From contig JANYDL010000056.1 in the NCBI GenBank assembly GCA_025363635.1, forward strand, positions 1 through 64,000: a DNA stretch of 64,000 nt. The letters are read 5' to 3'. Positions 45,280 to 54,224 of the stretch are shown piece after piece (positions within the stretch are counted from its first letter, which is position 1; each line of letters opens with the position of its first letter). Under the pieces are notes generated by a model. That model had not been told where the DNA came from and ran no database searches. It saw only the letters and a program-made list of their open reading frames with translations. Origin of the DNA: Actinomycetes bacterium. GTDB taxonomy: Bacteria > Actinomycetota > Actinomycetes > Nanopelagicales > Nanopelagicaceae. The translations under genes and the position numbers were made by a program.

Positions 45280-45594
45280 TTAGACGCAGCCCTTGGGCTT
45301 TGGTAATCCAGCGATGTAAGCCATCTTTTTGGCGGGTTTCTTAGGAAAGAGGGCGAACTGCTCTTTAACCGGCACTCCGCCCACCGTTTGGACTCGACGA
45401 GAAGTTGCCGTCTCGCCTTGAACCTTGAAGTCTTCACGCAAGAAATTAATGATTTTCCAATGTTCATCCGTGAGGTCGACTTCGATCTGTTTTGCCAGCA
45501 CCTTCGCTATATCCGTATCCCACTCACCATATTCTGTGAGGAAGCCTTCTTCATTTACGTGGATTGGCTTTCCCGCAATTTCAACGACTGGCAT
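45280..45594 (-). CDS. DsrC/TusE-family sulfur carrier with a single C-terminal Cys
   Basis: 104 residues. ITEYGEW-type opening (EEGFLTEYGEWDTDIAKVLA), LTDEHWKIINFLREDF, and a C-terminal arm ending AGLPKPKGCV with Cys103. Two-Cys DsrC proteins have a second Cys about 11 residues earlier (ACKIAGLPKP); here that position is not Cys (MAYIAGLPKP). It is therefore a one-Cys, TusE-like carrier. Its start lies within the end of the SQR gene (14-base overlap) and uses a GGAG inside it. Confidence 0.92.
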   Translation of the reverse strand: MPVVEIAGKPIHVNEEGFLTEYGEWDTDIAKVLAKQIEVDLTDEHWKIINFLREDFKVQGETATSRRVQTVGGVPVKEQFALFPKKPAKKMAYIAGLPKPKGCV

Positions 45595-46852
45595 TTACTT
45601 TTACTCCTTCCGTAAGGACTGGCTGTTTCTTCCCTTTCATTGACATCAGGGCGGGGATTGGTATCCAGCGACCCTTCAACAATAAATTCCAATAGATCCA
45701 TCGGAAAGCTAATTTGCCTAAGTGATTGATACGACTTTCCTTGAGTAAAGGCATAGGACCCAAGACTGGGATCGGGAACATTCCGGGTAGGGGCTCTGTT
45801 GTGTAATTAAAATCAATCAGCAATCCCTTGCCGTTTCCCGACTCAATGAAACAGTTTGCATGTCCATCAAAGTTATGTTTCATTTCACGGCCTTGGATAT
45901 ATTCCACAAAATTCTCTGCAAAGAGATCAATGGCAAAGTGAGCAACTGAGCCTGCCTTCGAAGCAGGAATATCAGAGGCATCTCCAAGGGCAAAGATGTT
46001 TCCGTACTTCTTGGACAGAAAGTTTTGCTTATCTACGGGAACATAGTTGAGATCATCGCCTAATCCAGATCTGCCTATGAAATCAGCACCCATATTGAGT
46101 GGCACAGTGACAAGTAGATCAAATGGAATTTCTCTTTCATCCATTGAGATGATTGTTTTAGATTCAGGATCTACCCTCTCAATCATAAAATCAGGTTCGA
46201 GAGCAATCTTCCTATCCACCAACATTTTGCCTAGAGCACGAGAGCAAGCCGGCTTCGTGAACGCTCCTTCCAGTGGAGTCACGTAGGTAATTTCAACTTT
46301 GTCACGCATCTTCTTTTCAGTGAAATAGGCGTCTGCCAAAAATGCAAACTCAAGCGGTGCAACAGGACATTTAATCGGCATTTCGGTGATGTGCACCACC
46401 ATACGACCGCCGGGCCAATCTTCTAAAGCATCCTTAAGTGCGATGGAGCCATTTAAGGTGTAGAAATCAAATGCGCTTTTATGCCAAATCAGTTCGTCAT
46501 TTAGTCCCGGTGTCTGGTCAGGACGCGGCGTCGTACCAGTAGCAATGACAAGTTGGTCGTAAGCAAAAATCCGCCCATCTACTAATACAACGCGATTAGC
46601 TTTAGCGTCCACGATGTCAATATCCCCTGAGATGTATTCGATGCCGCTCGGGAAAAAATGATCCCGTTCTTTGACGAGTTCCTCTGACGTATAGACCCCA
46701 AAGGGCATAAGCAGCAACCCTGGTTGGTAAATGTGGTGATTATCTTTATCAACAATGGTGATCTGCCATTCATCTTTTCTGAGTTTCTTCCGTAATTTAT
46801 TGACCACCATGGTGCCGGCAGTACCACCGCCAAGTACAAGTAACTTCTTCAT
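45581..46852 (-). CDS. sulfide:quinone oxidoreductase-like flavoprotein
   Basis: 423 residues. Dinucleotide fold LVLGGGTAGTMVVNKLRKKL, VIATGTTPRPDQTPGL, Cys in EMPIKCPVAPLEFAFL and KPACSRAL, and a membrane-associated C-terminal amphipathic part (FRWIYWNLLLKGRWIPIP) as in SQR. It should oxidise sulfide and pass electrons to quinone. Ribosome site TAGGAG lies 6 bases before ATG 46852. An ATACC-N6-GGTAT site in the leader region suggests CstR-like control. First gene of a run of five. Confidence 0.88.
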   Translation of the reverse strand: MKKLLVLGGGTAGTMVVNKLRKKLRKDEWQITIVDKDNHHIYQPGLLLMPFGVYTSEELVKERDHFFPSGIEYISGDIDIVDAKANRVVLVDGRIFAYDQLVIATGTTPRPDQTPGLNDELIWHKSAFDFYTLNGSIALKDALEDWPGGRMVVHITEMPIKCPVAPLEFAFLADAYFTEKKMRDKVEITYVTPLEGAFTKPACSRALGKMLVDRKIALEPDFMIERVDPESKTIISMDEREIPFDLLVTVPLNMGADFIGRSGLGDDLNYVPVDKQNFLSKKYGNIFALGDASDIPASKAGSVAHFAIDLFAENFVEYIQGREMKHNFDGHANCFIESGNGKGLLIDFNYTTEPLPGMFPIPVLGPMPLLKESRINHLGKLAFRWIYWNLLLKGRWIPIPALMSMKGKKQPVLTEGVKVNASR

Positions 46853-46882
46853 TTCTTGCTCCTATCCACCTAATGGTGGCAC

Positions 46883-46902
46883 ATATACCCCGCACGGTAT
46901 AT
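46883..46902 (-). promoter_or_regulatory. second CstR-like operator, upstream of SQR operon
   Basis: ATATACCCCGCACGGTATAT (46883-46902) has half-sites ATATACC/GGTATAT separated by six bases. The core ATACC-N6-GGTAT matches, half-site for half-site and with the same spacing, the perfect palindrome at 17965-17982. The site is 31-50 bases before the SQR start. A separate hairpin CCACC-TAAT-GGTGG (46866-46879) lies between it and the ribosome site. Confidence 0.72.
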
Positions 46903-46931
46903 ACAAAAAGATGTGAGATAGGAGTCAGTTG

Positions 46932-48239
46932 TTACTTGTAACCCATTCTTACCACTGCAGAGTATCCAGCGAGATTTGCGCTGACGTTAATGGTTGCGCT
47001 TCCGTTGGGATCTGTATAGCCACCGTATTCATAAGTGTTCTTGCCTTTTTTCGTAGCAATTACTGTGTAGCGAGAATTTGGCGTTCCGTTCCGGATTTGC
47101 AACTGATAAATCTTTGATGTGATCTTCTTAATACCAATGCTTGCTTTTTTTCCATTTGTAGAAGTTGTGGAACTTGGTTGAGGGGTTGTGGTAGCAATCG
47201 AAGTCGGAGTTGCCGGAGCAGTCGGTTTTGAACTCGCTGTCGGAGTTGGCTTCGCAAGAGTAGCTGTCGTATATAGATATGCACCTAGAGTTCCAACTAC
47301 ATAGAATACATTTCCATCGGTAGATGTCGCCACAGCAGATCCATTTTGAATTGTATTTCCCGACACCCAACTTGCGCCAAAATCATCAGATGTATAAACA
47401 GTTCCTTGGTAACTTGAAGCGACGAGTTTGGATCCGTTTCCGGACATTCCCACACTCTGCCAGTATCGAGATGTGTCATTGGCTCGAGGTACCCATGTTG
47501 CGCCCGAATCAGAGGAAAGGTATATCCAACTATCGTTTGAACTTGAGTACACAGCTGCAGCCAACCTCGTTCCATCGGAAGATGAGGAAACAGAACGCCA
47601 AAGTCTTGCTGAATCACGGGCAACCCAAGTAGCGCCCGAGTCCTTTGACGTAAAAATCTGATCCGCTCTTGCTACGGCTACTAATTTCGTGCCATCACTC
47701 GATGAAGCAACCGAAGTCCAATTTCTTGCACTTTCACGCTGTGTCCATGTCATTCCCGAATCAGATGAGGTAAATAACGTACCCCCCTCAATTCCCGCAA
47801 CTAATTTTGTTCCATCACTTGAGGAAGCCACAGAATCCCATCGACGATTTGACGCTCTCTCAGTCCAGTTGGCTCCAGAATCAGTTGAGGTAAATATCGG
47901 ACCTTCTTTGATCGTTGCAACCAGTTTTGTTCCGTCACTTGAAGAAGCCAAGCCGCTCCACAACCGATTCGTCGCGCGCGAAGTCCAGGCAGCACCGTAA
48001 TTCGCGGAGGTATAGATACGTCCACCGAGGGAACCTGAATCATCCGCAACAACGACTTTAGATCCATCGCTAGACGTGGCAATGGAAGTACAGTTGCAAA
48101 CAAATTCCATTTTTGTCCACGTTACCGGACTACTGGCATGTGCTGGCTGCATAGTTGCCAAAAGTGAAATGAGAAAACCGAGCGATATAATTCTGAACGT
48201 AAGATCGCGACGGTCGGATTGTGAGATTGAGATCCGCAT
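46932..48239 (-). CDS. secreted repeat (BNR/propeller) protein with Pro/Thr linker
   Basis: 435 residues. Signal peptide SLGFLISLLATMQPAHA, then about seven repeats of about 41 residues (SVASSSDGTKLVA then IFTSKDSGATWVAR) with the S-x-D-x-G-x-x-W Asp-box pattern of sialidase-type propellers. A Pro/Thr/Ser-rich linker (about residues 330-365) leads to a small C-terminal beta domain. Likely binds a surface glycan or partner; no catalytic residues are recognised. Confidence 0.85.
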   Translation of the reverse strand: MRISISQSDRRDLTFRIISLGFLISLLATMQPAHASSPVTWTKMEFVCNCTSIATSSDGSKVVVADDSGSLGGRIYTSANYGAAWTSRATNRLWSGLASSSDGTKLVATIKEGPIFTSTDSGANWTERASNRRWDSVASSSDGTKLVAGIEGGTLFTSSDSGMTWTQRESARNWTSVASSSDGTKLVAVARADQIFTSKDSGATWVARDSARLWRSVSSSSDGTRLAAAVYSSSNDSWIYLSSDSGATWVPRANDTSRYWQSVGMSGNGSKLVASSYQGTVYTSDDFGASWVSGNTIQNGSAVATSTDGNVFYVVGTLGAYLYTTATLAKPTPTASSKPTAPATPTSIATTTPQPSSTTSTNGKKASIGIKKITSKIYQLQIRNGTPNSRYTVIATKKGKNTYEYGGYTDPNGSATINVSANLAGYSAVVRMGYK

Positions 48240-48359
48240 AATGTGCGTGCCCTTCTTGGACGTGCCCGTAATTCAGATGTTAGGTCTGTCGAAGGCATAG
48301 GGCAAGCAATACGAGTGCTACCCCACGCAGATTACGGAAGGCGATGAGTTAAAGCGAAT

Positions 48360-49808
48360 TTAATGAACGACCGCTTCAACTTCAATCTCCACCAAATATT
48401 GGTCGCCAATTAATTTTGCTTCCACCATAGTGTTGGCCGGACGTATCTCGGCAAATCTCTCTCCATGGACTCGCGCGATGGACTCCCAATTTTTCATCTC
48501 ACTTACATAGATTCGAGATCGAATGACGTCGCTGAGTTTTGCGCCGAGAGATTCGAGAGAAGCCTCTATTTTGTCAATGACAAAATCTGTCTGTGCTATC
48601 GGGTCGCCGATGCCAATGCTGAGCGCTCCATGTGTTGCAGTAGTCCCAGATACTAAAACCCGTTCGCCGTGACGGACTGCCCGTGAGTAACCCGCCAGAG
48701 CTTCCCATGAGGTTCCCGAATCAATACGTGATTTCCCGGCAGATTTGATAACTTCATAGACTGGTGGAAAGTCAGCAACGTGATGGCTCAAATCACCAGA
48801 GGCCGTTAAGTAAGGAGGTTTTCGGTATTCGTCACCACAGTCACCCGGAATGGGCAGCAACTCTGCAATTGCCGTAGCAATATCGCTTCGCTGGGAAGAA
48901 GTAAGTTCGAAATCAAAAAGTGAAACAGCATCTTCGATGTGGGCATTTTCACCCAGACGAGCTCCAATAATGACTGCGCCGACGGCTTTTTGACCGAGTT
49001 GATATTTACTTGCGATGGTCGAGATAGATTTATCAACTGATTCACTGATGCGATCTAAAACCCCCAAAAGATTCTGGAATCGGTCCCAGCCACCAGCGGC
49101 GTCGATAAACCGCTTATATTTCATGAGCGACCAATTCGCTAAACCATCAGAGGATGGCTCCGGTTTGCCAAGCCATTTCTGAGAAAGAAACCCACCACAC
49201 AGGGTTCCATAAGCCAGAATCGCAATCCCGTTTTCAGCGCAGTAGTCGGCCATCTTCCCACCTCCGCGTTGGTCGACGAGAGAATACGAAATCTGATTTG
49301 AAACTAATTCGATTCCCACCGACTTCGCAATTCTCAAATGTGCTGTATCAAAATTTGTCGTTCCGAGGGCGCCTATCACTCCTTCTTGCTTCAATTCTTG
49401 TAAATAAATAAGTGAGTCAAGCCAAAAAGGATTTGCGAAACTCCACGCGTGATATTGCAAGAGATCAATCTTCTTAGTTTGTAGTCGATCACACCGTTCT
49501 TTGATTGCCGCCCGAACTTGTTCTCGAGTGACTGGTCCAGGTTTTGGAACCCATTTCGTGAACATTTTGGCGGGTTCTCTATGAGAGTTATTTCTTTGAA
49601 AATACCCGGCAATGATTTCTGCAGATCCGTAATGATCTGCCATATCGAAGGTGTTTAGTCCTGCGTCGGCGTAAGGCTCCATAAATATCGAAGTTGCGAC
49701 AGGATCTAGTGTCTTCCCATCCTTCTCCATATCAGCGATCTGCCAGAGTCCCGTAACCACACGAGATATTTCTAAGCCAGGTGCGAGTGAGTATTTTTCG
49801 ATCGACAT
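48360..49808 (-). CDS. aldo/keto reductase-RidA fusion protein
   Basis: 482 residues. Residues 1-320 are an aldo/keto reductase barrel with the catalytic set Asp and Tyr in FDMADHYGS, Lys in FTKWVPK and His in LLQYHAW. Residues 355-482 are a RidA/YjgF domain: GTSWEALAGYSRAVRHGERV, LVSGTTATHG, SRIYVSEMKNWESIARVHGE and the substrate Glu in LVEIEVEAVV. The reductase side may act on a carbonyl while RidA clears an imine or enamine. Coupled use of both is inference. Confidence 0.9.
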   Translation of the reverse strand: MSIEKYSLAPGLEISRVVTGLWQIADMEKDGKTLDPVATSIFMEPYADAGLNTFDMADHYGSAEIIAGYFQRNNSHREPAKMFTKWVPKPGPVTREQVRAAIKERCDRLQTKKIDLLQYHAWSFANPFWLDSLIYLQELKQEGVIGALGTTNFDTAHLRIAKSVGIELVSNQISYSLVDQRGGGKMADYCAENGIAILAYGTLCGGFLSQKWLGKPEPSSDGLANWSLMKYKRFIDAAGGWDRFQNLLGVLDRISESVDKSISTIASKYQLGQKAVGAVIIGARLGENAHIEDAVSLFDFELTSSQRSDIATAIAELLPIPGDCGDEYRKPPYLTASGDLSHHVADFPPVYEVIKSAGKSRIDSGTSWEALAGYSRAVRHGERVLVSGTTATHGALSIGIGDPIAQTDFVIDKIEASLESLGAKLSDVIRSRIYVSEMKNWESIARVHGERFAEIRPANTMVEAKLIGDQYLVEIEVEAVVH

Positions 49809-49898
49809 ATTGTTGAGCGTACCTCAAAGCCACTGCGCCCATTTGACTCAGGCAAGAAGCGATCGTGGCTCGGGGATGAACGGATAGAACCCAACTCC

Positions 49899-49983
49899 TG
49901 GTGGCGGGTGAAGGATTTGAACCTTCGAAGGCAGAGCCGGGGGATTTACAGTCCCCTCCCATTGGCCGCTCGGGCAACCCGCC
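49899..49983 (-). tRNA. tRNA-Tyr (anticodon GTA)
   Basis: Acceptor GGCGGGT at the 5' end (49983) pairs with ACCCGCC near the 3' end. The anticodon loop CTGTAAA sits between GGGGA and TCCCC, giving anticodon GUA. A long variable arm as in bacterial tRNA-Tyr, T arm GAAGG-TTCAAAT-CCTTC, and an encoded CCA (49899-49901) complete the fold. It is transcribed opposite to the yajQ gene that follows. Confidence 0.95.
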
Positions 49984-50089
49984 AGGGTCGTACACATGTT
50001 GCGGCAATTATGGATTCAACGAGGTGAAAGGATACCTTAGGCAAGTAGGCGCTCAAACCGCCATTTAGAGCAAGAAAGAGGATCAAATC

Positions 50090-50581
50090 ATGGCATCTGA
50101 TAGTAGTTTTGACGTCGTTTCCAAAATTGACCGTATGGAACTCGATAACGCAGTGAACCAAGCCGCTCGAGAAATTGATACTCGCTTCGACTTTAAAAAC
50201 ACCGGTGCCAAAATTGAACTTGAGGGAGAAAAGATTTCTATAGAGGCGGGCACGGAAGAGCGCGCCAAGGCGACACTCGAAGTGTTGCGCGATAAATTGG
50301 TAAAGCGAGGTGTCTCACTCAAGCACATTGATCCAGGCGAACCAGCGCTAAGCGGAAAAATCTACAAAATTAACTGCCCTCTCAAAGAAGGCATCACAAC
50401 GGAGAACGCGAAGAAAGTTGCCAAGCTTTTGCGCGACGAGGGGCCAAAATCTATCAAGACTCAGATTCAAGGCGACGAGCTTCGGGTAACGAGTAAAAGT
50501 CGTGACGATCTACAAACTGCGATAGCCATGATCAAAGAAGCAAAGTGGGATTTCGCAGTTCAATTCACGAATTATCGGTGA
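50090..50581 (+). CDS. YajQ-family nucleotide-binding protein
   Basis: 163 residues. [20 protein letters not shown], then [15 protein letters not shown] and the closing [20 protein letters not shown] are the full YajQ pattern of two ferredoxin-like folds. Members bind cyclic di-GMP or tRNA/nucleic acids in some species. ATG 50090 follows AGAGGATC; the next gene starts 6 bases after its stop. Confidence 0.94.
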   Translation: MASDSSFDVVSKIDRMELDNAVNQAAREIDTRFDFKNTGAKIELEGEKISIEAGTEERAKATLEVLRDKLVKRGVSLKHIDPGEPALSGKIYKINCPLKEGITTENAKKVAKLLRDEGPKSIKTQIQGDELRVTSKSRDDLQTAIAMIKEAKWDFAVQFTNYR

Positions 50582-50587
50582 TCCTGA

Positions 50588-51508
50588 ATTAGCAAAGTTG
50601 AACATAAAGCAACTGGTCTCTTCTTTGGGATAGCTGCTTACACCATTTGGGGCCTTCTTCCACTTTTCTGGAAGTACCTCCACAAAGCAAGTGCATTTGA
50701 AATTCTTTCGCACCGTGGCGTGTGGTCACTCGTATTTTGCGTTCTCTTATTGACAATCACCAAACAACTTAAGAAAACAATCGGGATTTTACGTCAGCCC
50801 GGGACCCTTGCTCTACTGGCTCTCACTTCATTGCTACTCACGATCAACTGGGGTGTTTACATTTGGTCGGTAAGCGTAAATCGAATTGTTGAGGCTTCTC
50901 TGGGATATTACATAACTCCTTTGGCAAGTGTGGGCTTTGGGGTTTTTATTCTCCATGAAAACATGCGGAGGTTCCAAAAAGTAGCAGTGGGTTTAGCTTC
51001 TGTCGGCGTACTTGTACTCACCATTGAATATGGAACGCTTCCGTGGATTGCTATTGCACTAGCAATATCTTGGAGCTCATATACGCTGGTTAAAAAGACC
51101 TTGAAATTAGGGGCCCTTGAGGGTCTTTCTATAGAGACGCTCGTCGCACTCTTTCCTAATCTCATTTATCTCACGTATATCGAGAGTCAAGGAAAAGCAG
51201 AGTTCGGGCAACACTTTGGCTTCTCGTTACTTCTGATGTGTGCAGGACTTGTTACGGTGGTTCCGCTCTTGCTTTTCAACGGTGCAACTACGCGCTTGCC
51301 GCTTACGCTCACCGGATTGCTGCAGTACATCACTCCAACAATCATGTTCACTCTTGGAGTCGTTGTTAATCACGAATCAATGCCAGCAGGCCGCGTGATT
51401 GGCTTTAGTCTTATTTGGGTTGCGCTGGTTTTCCTTGGCGTCGACCTAGTGCGATCAAACAGAACTCCCAGTGGCACTCTTCAAGACCAGAGCCCGACCA
51501 GCCTCTAA
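50588..51508 (+). CDS. rarD: RarD-type EamA transporter without a canonical start codon
   Basis: 306 residues if read from the first codon after a stop. The family N-terminus is clearly encoded: GLFFGIAAYTIWGLLPLFWK, then LHKASAFEILSHRGVWSLVF, but that frame contains no ATG, GTG or TTG between 50588 and 50719. The first codon is ATT (50588), and the nearest standard start, GTG 50720, would delete about 44 residues including the first helix. About 10 membrane helices in two EamA repeats. Either a rare ATT start, translational coupling to yajQ, or an indel near 50600. Overlaps ppdK by 54 bases at its 3' end. Confidence 0.85.
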   Translation: MSKVEHKATGLFFGIAAYTIWGLLPLFWKYLHKASAFEILSHRGVWSLVFCVLLLTITKQLKKTIGILRQPGTLALLALTSLLLTINWGVYIWSVSVNRIVEASLGYYITPLASVGFGVFILHENMRRFQKVAVGLASVGVLVLTIEYGTLPWIAIALAISWSSYTLVKKTLKLGALEGLSIETLVALFPNLIYLTYIESQGKAEFGQHFGFSLLLMCAGLVTVVPLLLFNGATTRLPLTLTGLLQYITPTIMFTLGVVVNHESMPAGRVIGFSLIWVALVFLGVDLVRSNRTPSGTLQDQSPTSL

Positions 51509-54157
51509 CCTCGCAACTGGAACTCGGTAAGGCGAACAAGAGACGTAATTCAAACCAAGTTCGTGAAAAAAGTGAATACTTCGAGGGTCTCCGCCGTGTT
51601 CACCGCAAATACCAAGTTTAAAGTCCGGGCGCAATGCGCGAGCTTGTTCAACCGCGGTTCGAACCAGGATTCCCACTCCCGCCTGATCTAGTGATTCAAA
51701 TGGATTAAATGGCAACAATTCCAAGTCGAGGTACCGTGGCAAGAATGTTGACTCCACATCATCACGACTAAACGCCCAAGTCAATTGCGTGAGATCGTTA
51801 GTGCCGAATGAAAAGAAGTCGGCATAATTACCAAGTCGACTCGCTGTAATCGCGGCGCGAGGAGTTTCAATCATCGTTCCAATAGGAATATCCAATAACT
51901 GTCCTGTACCAACAAATGTCTTGGCAATCTCTGCTTCAAGAGTTTCGCGCAAGTAGAGAAGTTCACGTTGAGATGCGACAAGGGGAACCATGACCTCTGG
52001 CATTGGATTGTGCCCTAACTTGCGAACCTCAAGATAAGCGTGGACCAGCGCTCTAACCTGCATTTTGTAAAGCTCTGGAATGAGAATTCCCAATCGAACT
52101 CCTCGCAAGCCCAGCATGGGATTTGCCTCGTGAAGCCGCTTCACAGCAGCAAATATTGCTAGATCGCGAGCGGAGACCTCTTCGCCAAGCGCCTCTGAAC
52201 GGGAAATTTGAGCAGTGAGATCGGCCAAAGGTGGCAAGAACTCGTGCAATGGTGGATCCAATAAACGCACCGTGACAGGAAGACCTGACATCGCCATCAT
52301 AATTCCAACGAAGTCGGCTCGCTGGAGGGGCTCCATCTCCGCTATGACACCACGTTGAATTTCTTCATTCTCAGCAAGCACAAGTCTCTCAACATACGAA
52401 CGTCGTGGGCCAAGGAACATATGTTCCGTGCGACAAAGCCCGACACCCTCAGCGCCAAGAATTCTCGCGCGGATTGCATCCTCAGGAGTATCGGCATTCG
52501 TGCGCACCTGCATCGTACGAATCTCATCGGCATAACAGAGAATTCGATCGACAGCCTTTACAACAGGCGAAGCTTGATCACTCGAGGCATCCAAGCGCCC
52601 TTCTAAATACGAAGTGACAGGAGATGCGATAACGGGAACTATTCCCAGATACACACTTCCAGTTGTTCCGTCGATCGAAATAGTTTCACCTTCGTAAACC
52701 GTGAGGCCACTAACGGTGAAGAGATTGGCGCGCTCATCGACTGCAATTGATTCAGTTCCGCATACAGCGGTCTTGCCCATTCCTCGGGCCACGACGGCAG
52801 CATGTGATGTTTTTCCGCCCCTACTCGTCAGAATTCCTTCTGAGGCAACCATTCCTACTAGATCATCTGGACTCGTTTCGCGACGAACAAGAATGACCTT
52901 CCTACCGGAATGCGCTAAATCAAATGCACGTCGAGAATCGAATACAACTTCACCAACTGCCGCACCTGGTGAGGCGGGTATACCTCGCGCAATTTCCTTG
53001 ACAGAGGTGGATAAATCGAACTGCGGGAACATCAATTGAGCCAGTTGGTCACCTGAGGTTCGGACCAACGCCTCATCCATCGTGATTTTGCCTTCATCAA
53101 CTAGTTGAGTGGCAATCCGAAATGCCGCCTCCGCTGTTCGCTTACCAACACGAGTCTGTAGAATCCAAAGCTTCGCCTTTTCAACTGTGAACTCAATATC
53201 GCACAAATCGCGGTAATGCTCTTCAAGGACGCCCATGACCCGTTCTAATTCCGCGTGAACAACCGGAGTTCTCTCGCCAAATTCAGCGAGAGACATGGTA
53301 TTTCGGATTCCTGCTACGACATCTTCACCCTGAGCACGTTCAAGGTAATCGCCATAACTTCCTTTTTCGCCCGTCGCGGGGTCACGGGTGAAGGCGACTC
53401 CAGTGCCAGAATCTTCACTGAGATTTCCAAATACCATCGATTGAATATTTACGGCAGTTCCCAAATCAGACGGAATCCGCTCTCTGCGTCGATAAATTTG
53501 CGCTCTTTCAGAGTTCCAAGAAAGAAATACAGCTTCAACAGATTGTATGAGTAGGTCGCGTGGATCGGTTGGAAACGGCCTGCCAGTAATGGATTCAATT
53601 TCTCGGATATAACCTTCTGTCAAAGCTTGCAGACCCGCCACATCAAGATCCTGAATACTTTGAGCCGAAAATGTTGCAAGAACGCGGGCTTCGATGCGGT
53701 GAAGTTCTTCGGGTGCAATGTTGCACACTGTGCGACCAAACATATCGATAAAGCGGCGATAGGAATCCCAGGCGAATTTAGGATTGCCCGTTTGTGTAGC
53801 CAGGCCATGTGCGACCTCGGGGGTCATACCGACATTGAGAACCGTTTCCATCATGCCCGGCATTGAAAATTTCGCACCGGACCTCACCGAAACTAAGAGC
53901 GGTTTTTCTGGGTTTCCAAATTCCTTACCGGTGCTAATCTCTAGGTCTCGAAGAGAGTCTTTTATCTCTTGAGCAAGACCAGCAGGGACTTTGCCGGTTG
54001 CGAGAAACTCACGGCAGGCCTGTGTTGTTATGGTGAATCCTGGAGGTACCGGTAGTCCTATACGTACCATTTCAGCAAGATTGGCGCCTTTGCCGCCCAA
54101 TAAATCAGATTGGCTTCGATCCCCAAAAGTGAAGGGATAGATAAATCTTTCGGTCAT
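51455..54157 (-). CDS. ppdK: pyruvate, phosphate dikinase
   Basis: 900 residues. N-terminal ATP-grasp part with LLGGKGANLAEMVRIGLPVP, swivelling phosphohistidine domain GGKTSHAAVVARGMGKTAVC, and a C-terminal PEP/pyruvate barrel with SFGTNDLTQLTW and active-site Cys in GICGEHGGDP. Interconverts pyruvate and PEP using ATP and phosphate. Its last 18 codons lie inside the opposing rarD gene. Confidence 0.96.
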   Translation of the reverse strand: MTERFIYPFTFGDRSQSDLLGGKGANLAEMVRIGLPVPPGFTITTQACREFLATGKVPAGLAQEIKDSLRDLEISTGKEFGNPEKPLLVSVRSGAKFSMPGMMETVLNVGMTPEVAHGLATQTGNPKFAWDSYRRFIDMFGRTVCNIAPEELHRIEARVLATFSAQSIQDLDVAGLQALTEGYIREIESITGRPFPTDPRDLLIQSVEAVFLSWNSERAQIYRRRERIPSDLGTAVNIQSMVFGNLSEDSGTGVAFTRDPATGEKGSYGDYLERAQGEDVVAGIRNTMSLAEFGERTPVVHAELERVMGVLEEHYRDLCDIEFTVEKAKLWILQTRVGKRTAEAAFRIATQLVDEGKITMDEALVRTSGDQLAQLMFPQFDLSTSVKEIARGIPASPGAAVGEVVFDSRRAFDLAHSGRKVILVRRETSPDDLVGMVASEGILTSRGGKTSHAAVVARGMGKTAVCGTESIAVDERANLFTVSGLTVYEGETISIDGTTGSVYLGIVPVIASPVTSYLEGRLDASSDQASPVVKAVDRILCYADEIRTMQVRTNADTPEDAIRARILGAEGVGLCRTEHMFLGPRRSYVERLVLAENEEIQRGVIAEMEPLQRADFVGIMMAMSGLPVTVRLLDPPLHEFLPPLADLTAQISRSEALGEEVSARDLAIFAAVKRLHEANPMLGLRGVRLGILIPELYKMQVRALVHAYLEVRKLGHNPMPEVMVPLVASQRELLYLRETLEAEIAKTFVGTGQLLDIPIGTMIETPRAAITASRLGNYADFFSFGTNDLTQLTWAFSRDDVESTFLPRYLDLELLPFNPFESLDQAGVGILVRTAVEQARALRPDFKLGICGEHGGDPRSIHFFHELGLNYVSCSPYRVPVARLEAGRALVLKSATGSSV

Positions 54158-54224
54158 CTACATTCCAATCCCCAGCGCTGACTTCGAATTATCCTATACG
54201 ATTTTTAACATCCCGTGCCCAGCA

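Noticed and set aside
42860-46852. Complete reverse dissimilatory sulfite reductase system
   Set aside because: Only DsrE- and DsrC-like genes are present; no dsrAB or dsrKMJOP genes are in the window, and the DsrC-like protein lacks its second Cys.
49732-50007. Minus-strand coding region
   Set aside because: It covers tRNA-Tyr and the start of the aldo/keto reductase gene in another frame, with no recognisable domain.
50720-51508. rarD starting at GTG 50720
   Set aside because: It would drop the conserved first membrane helix, which is encoded in the same frame upstream.
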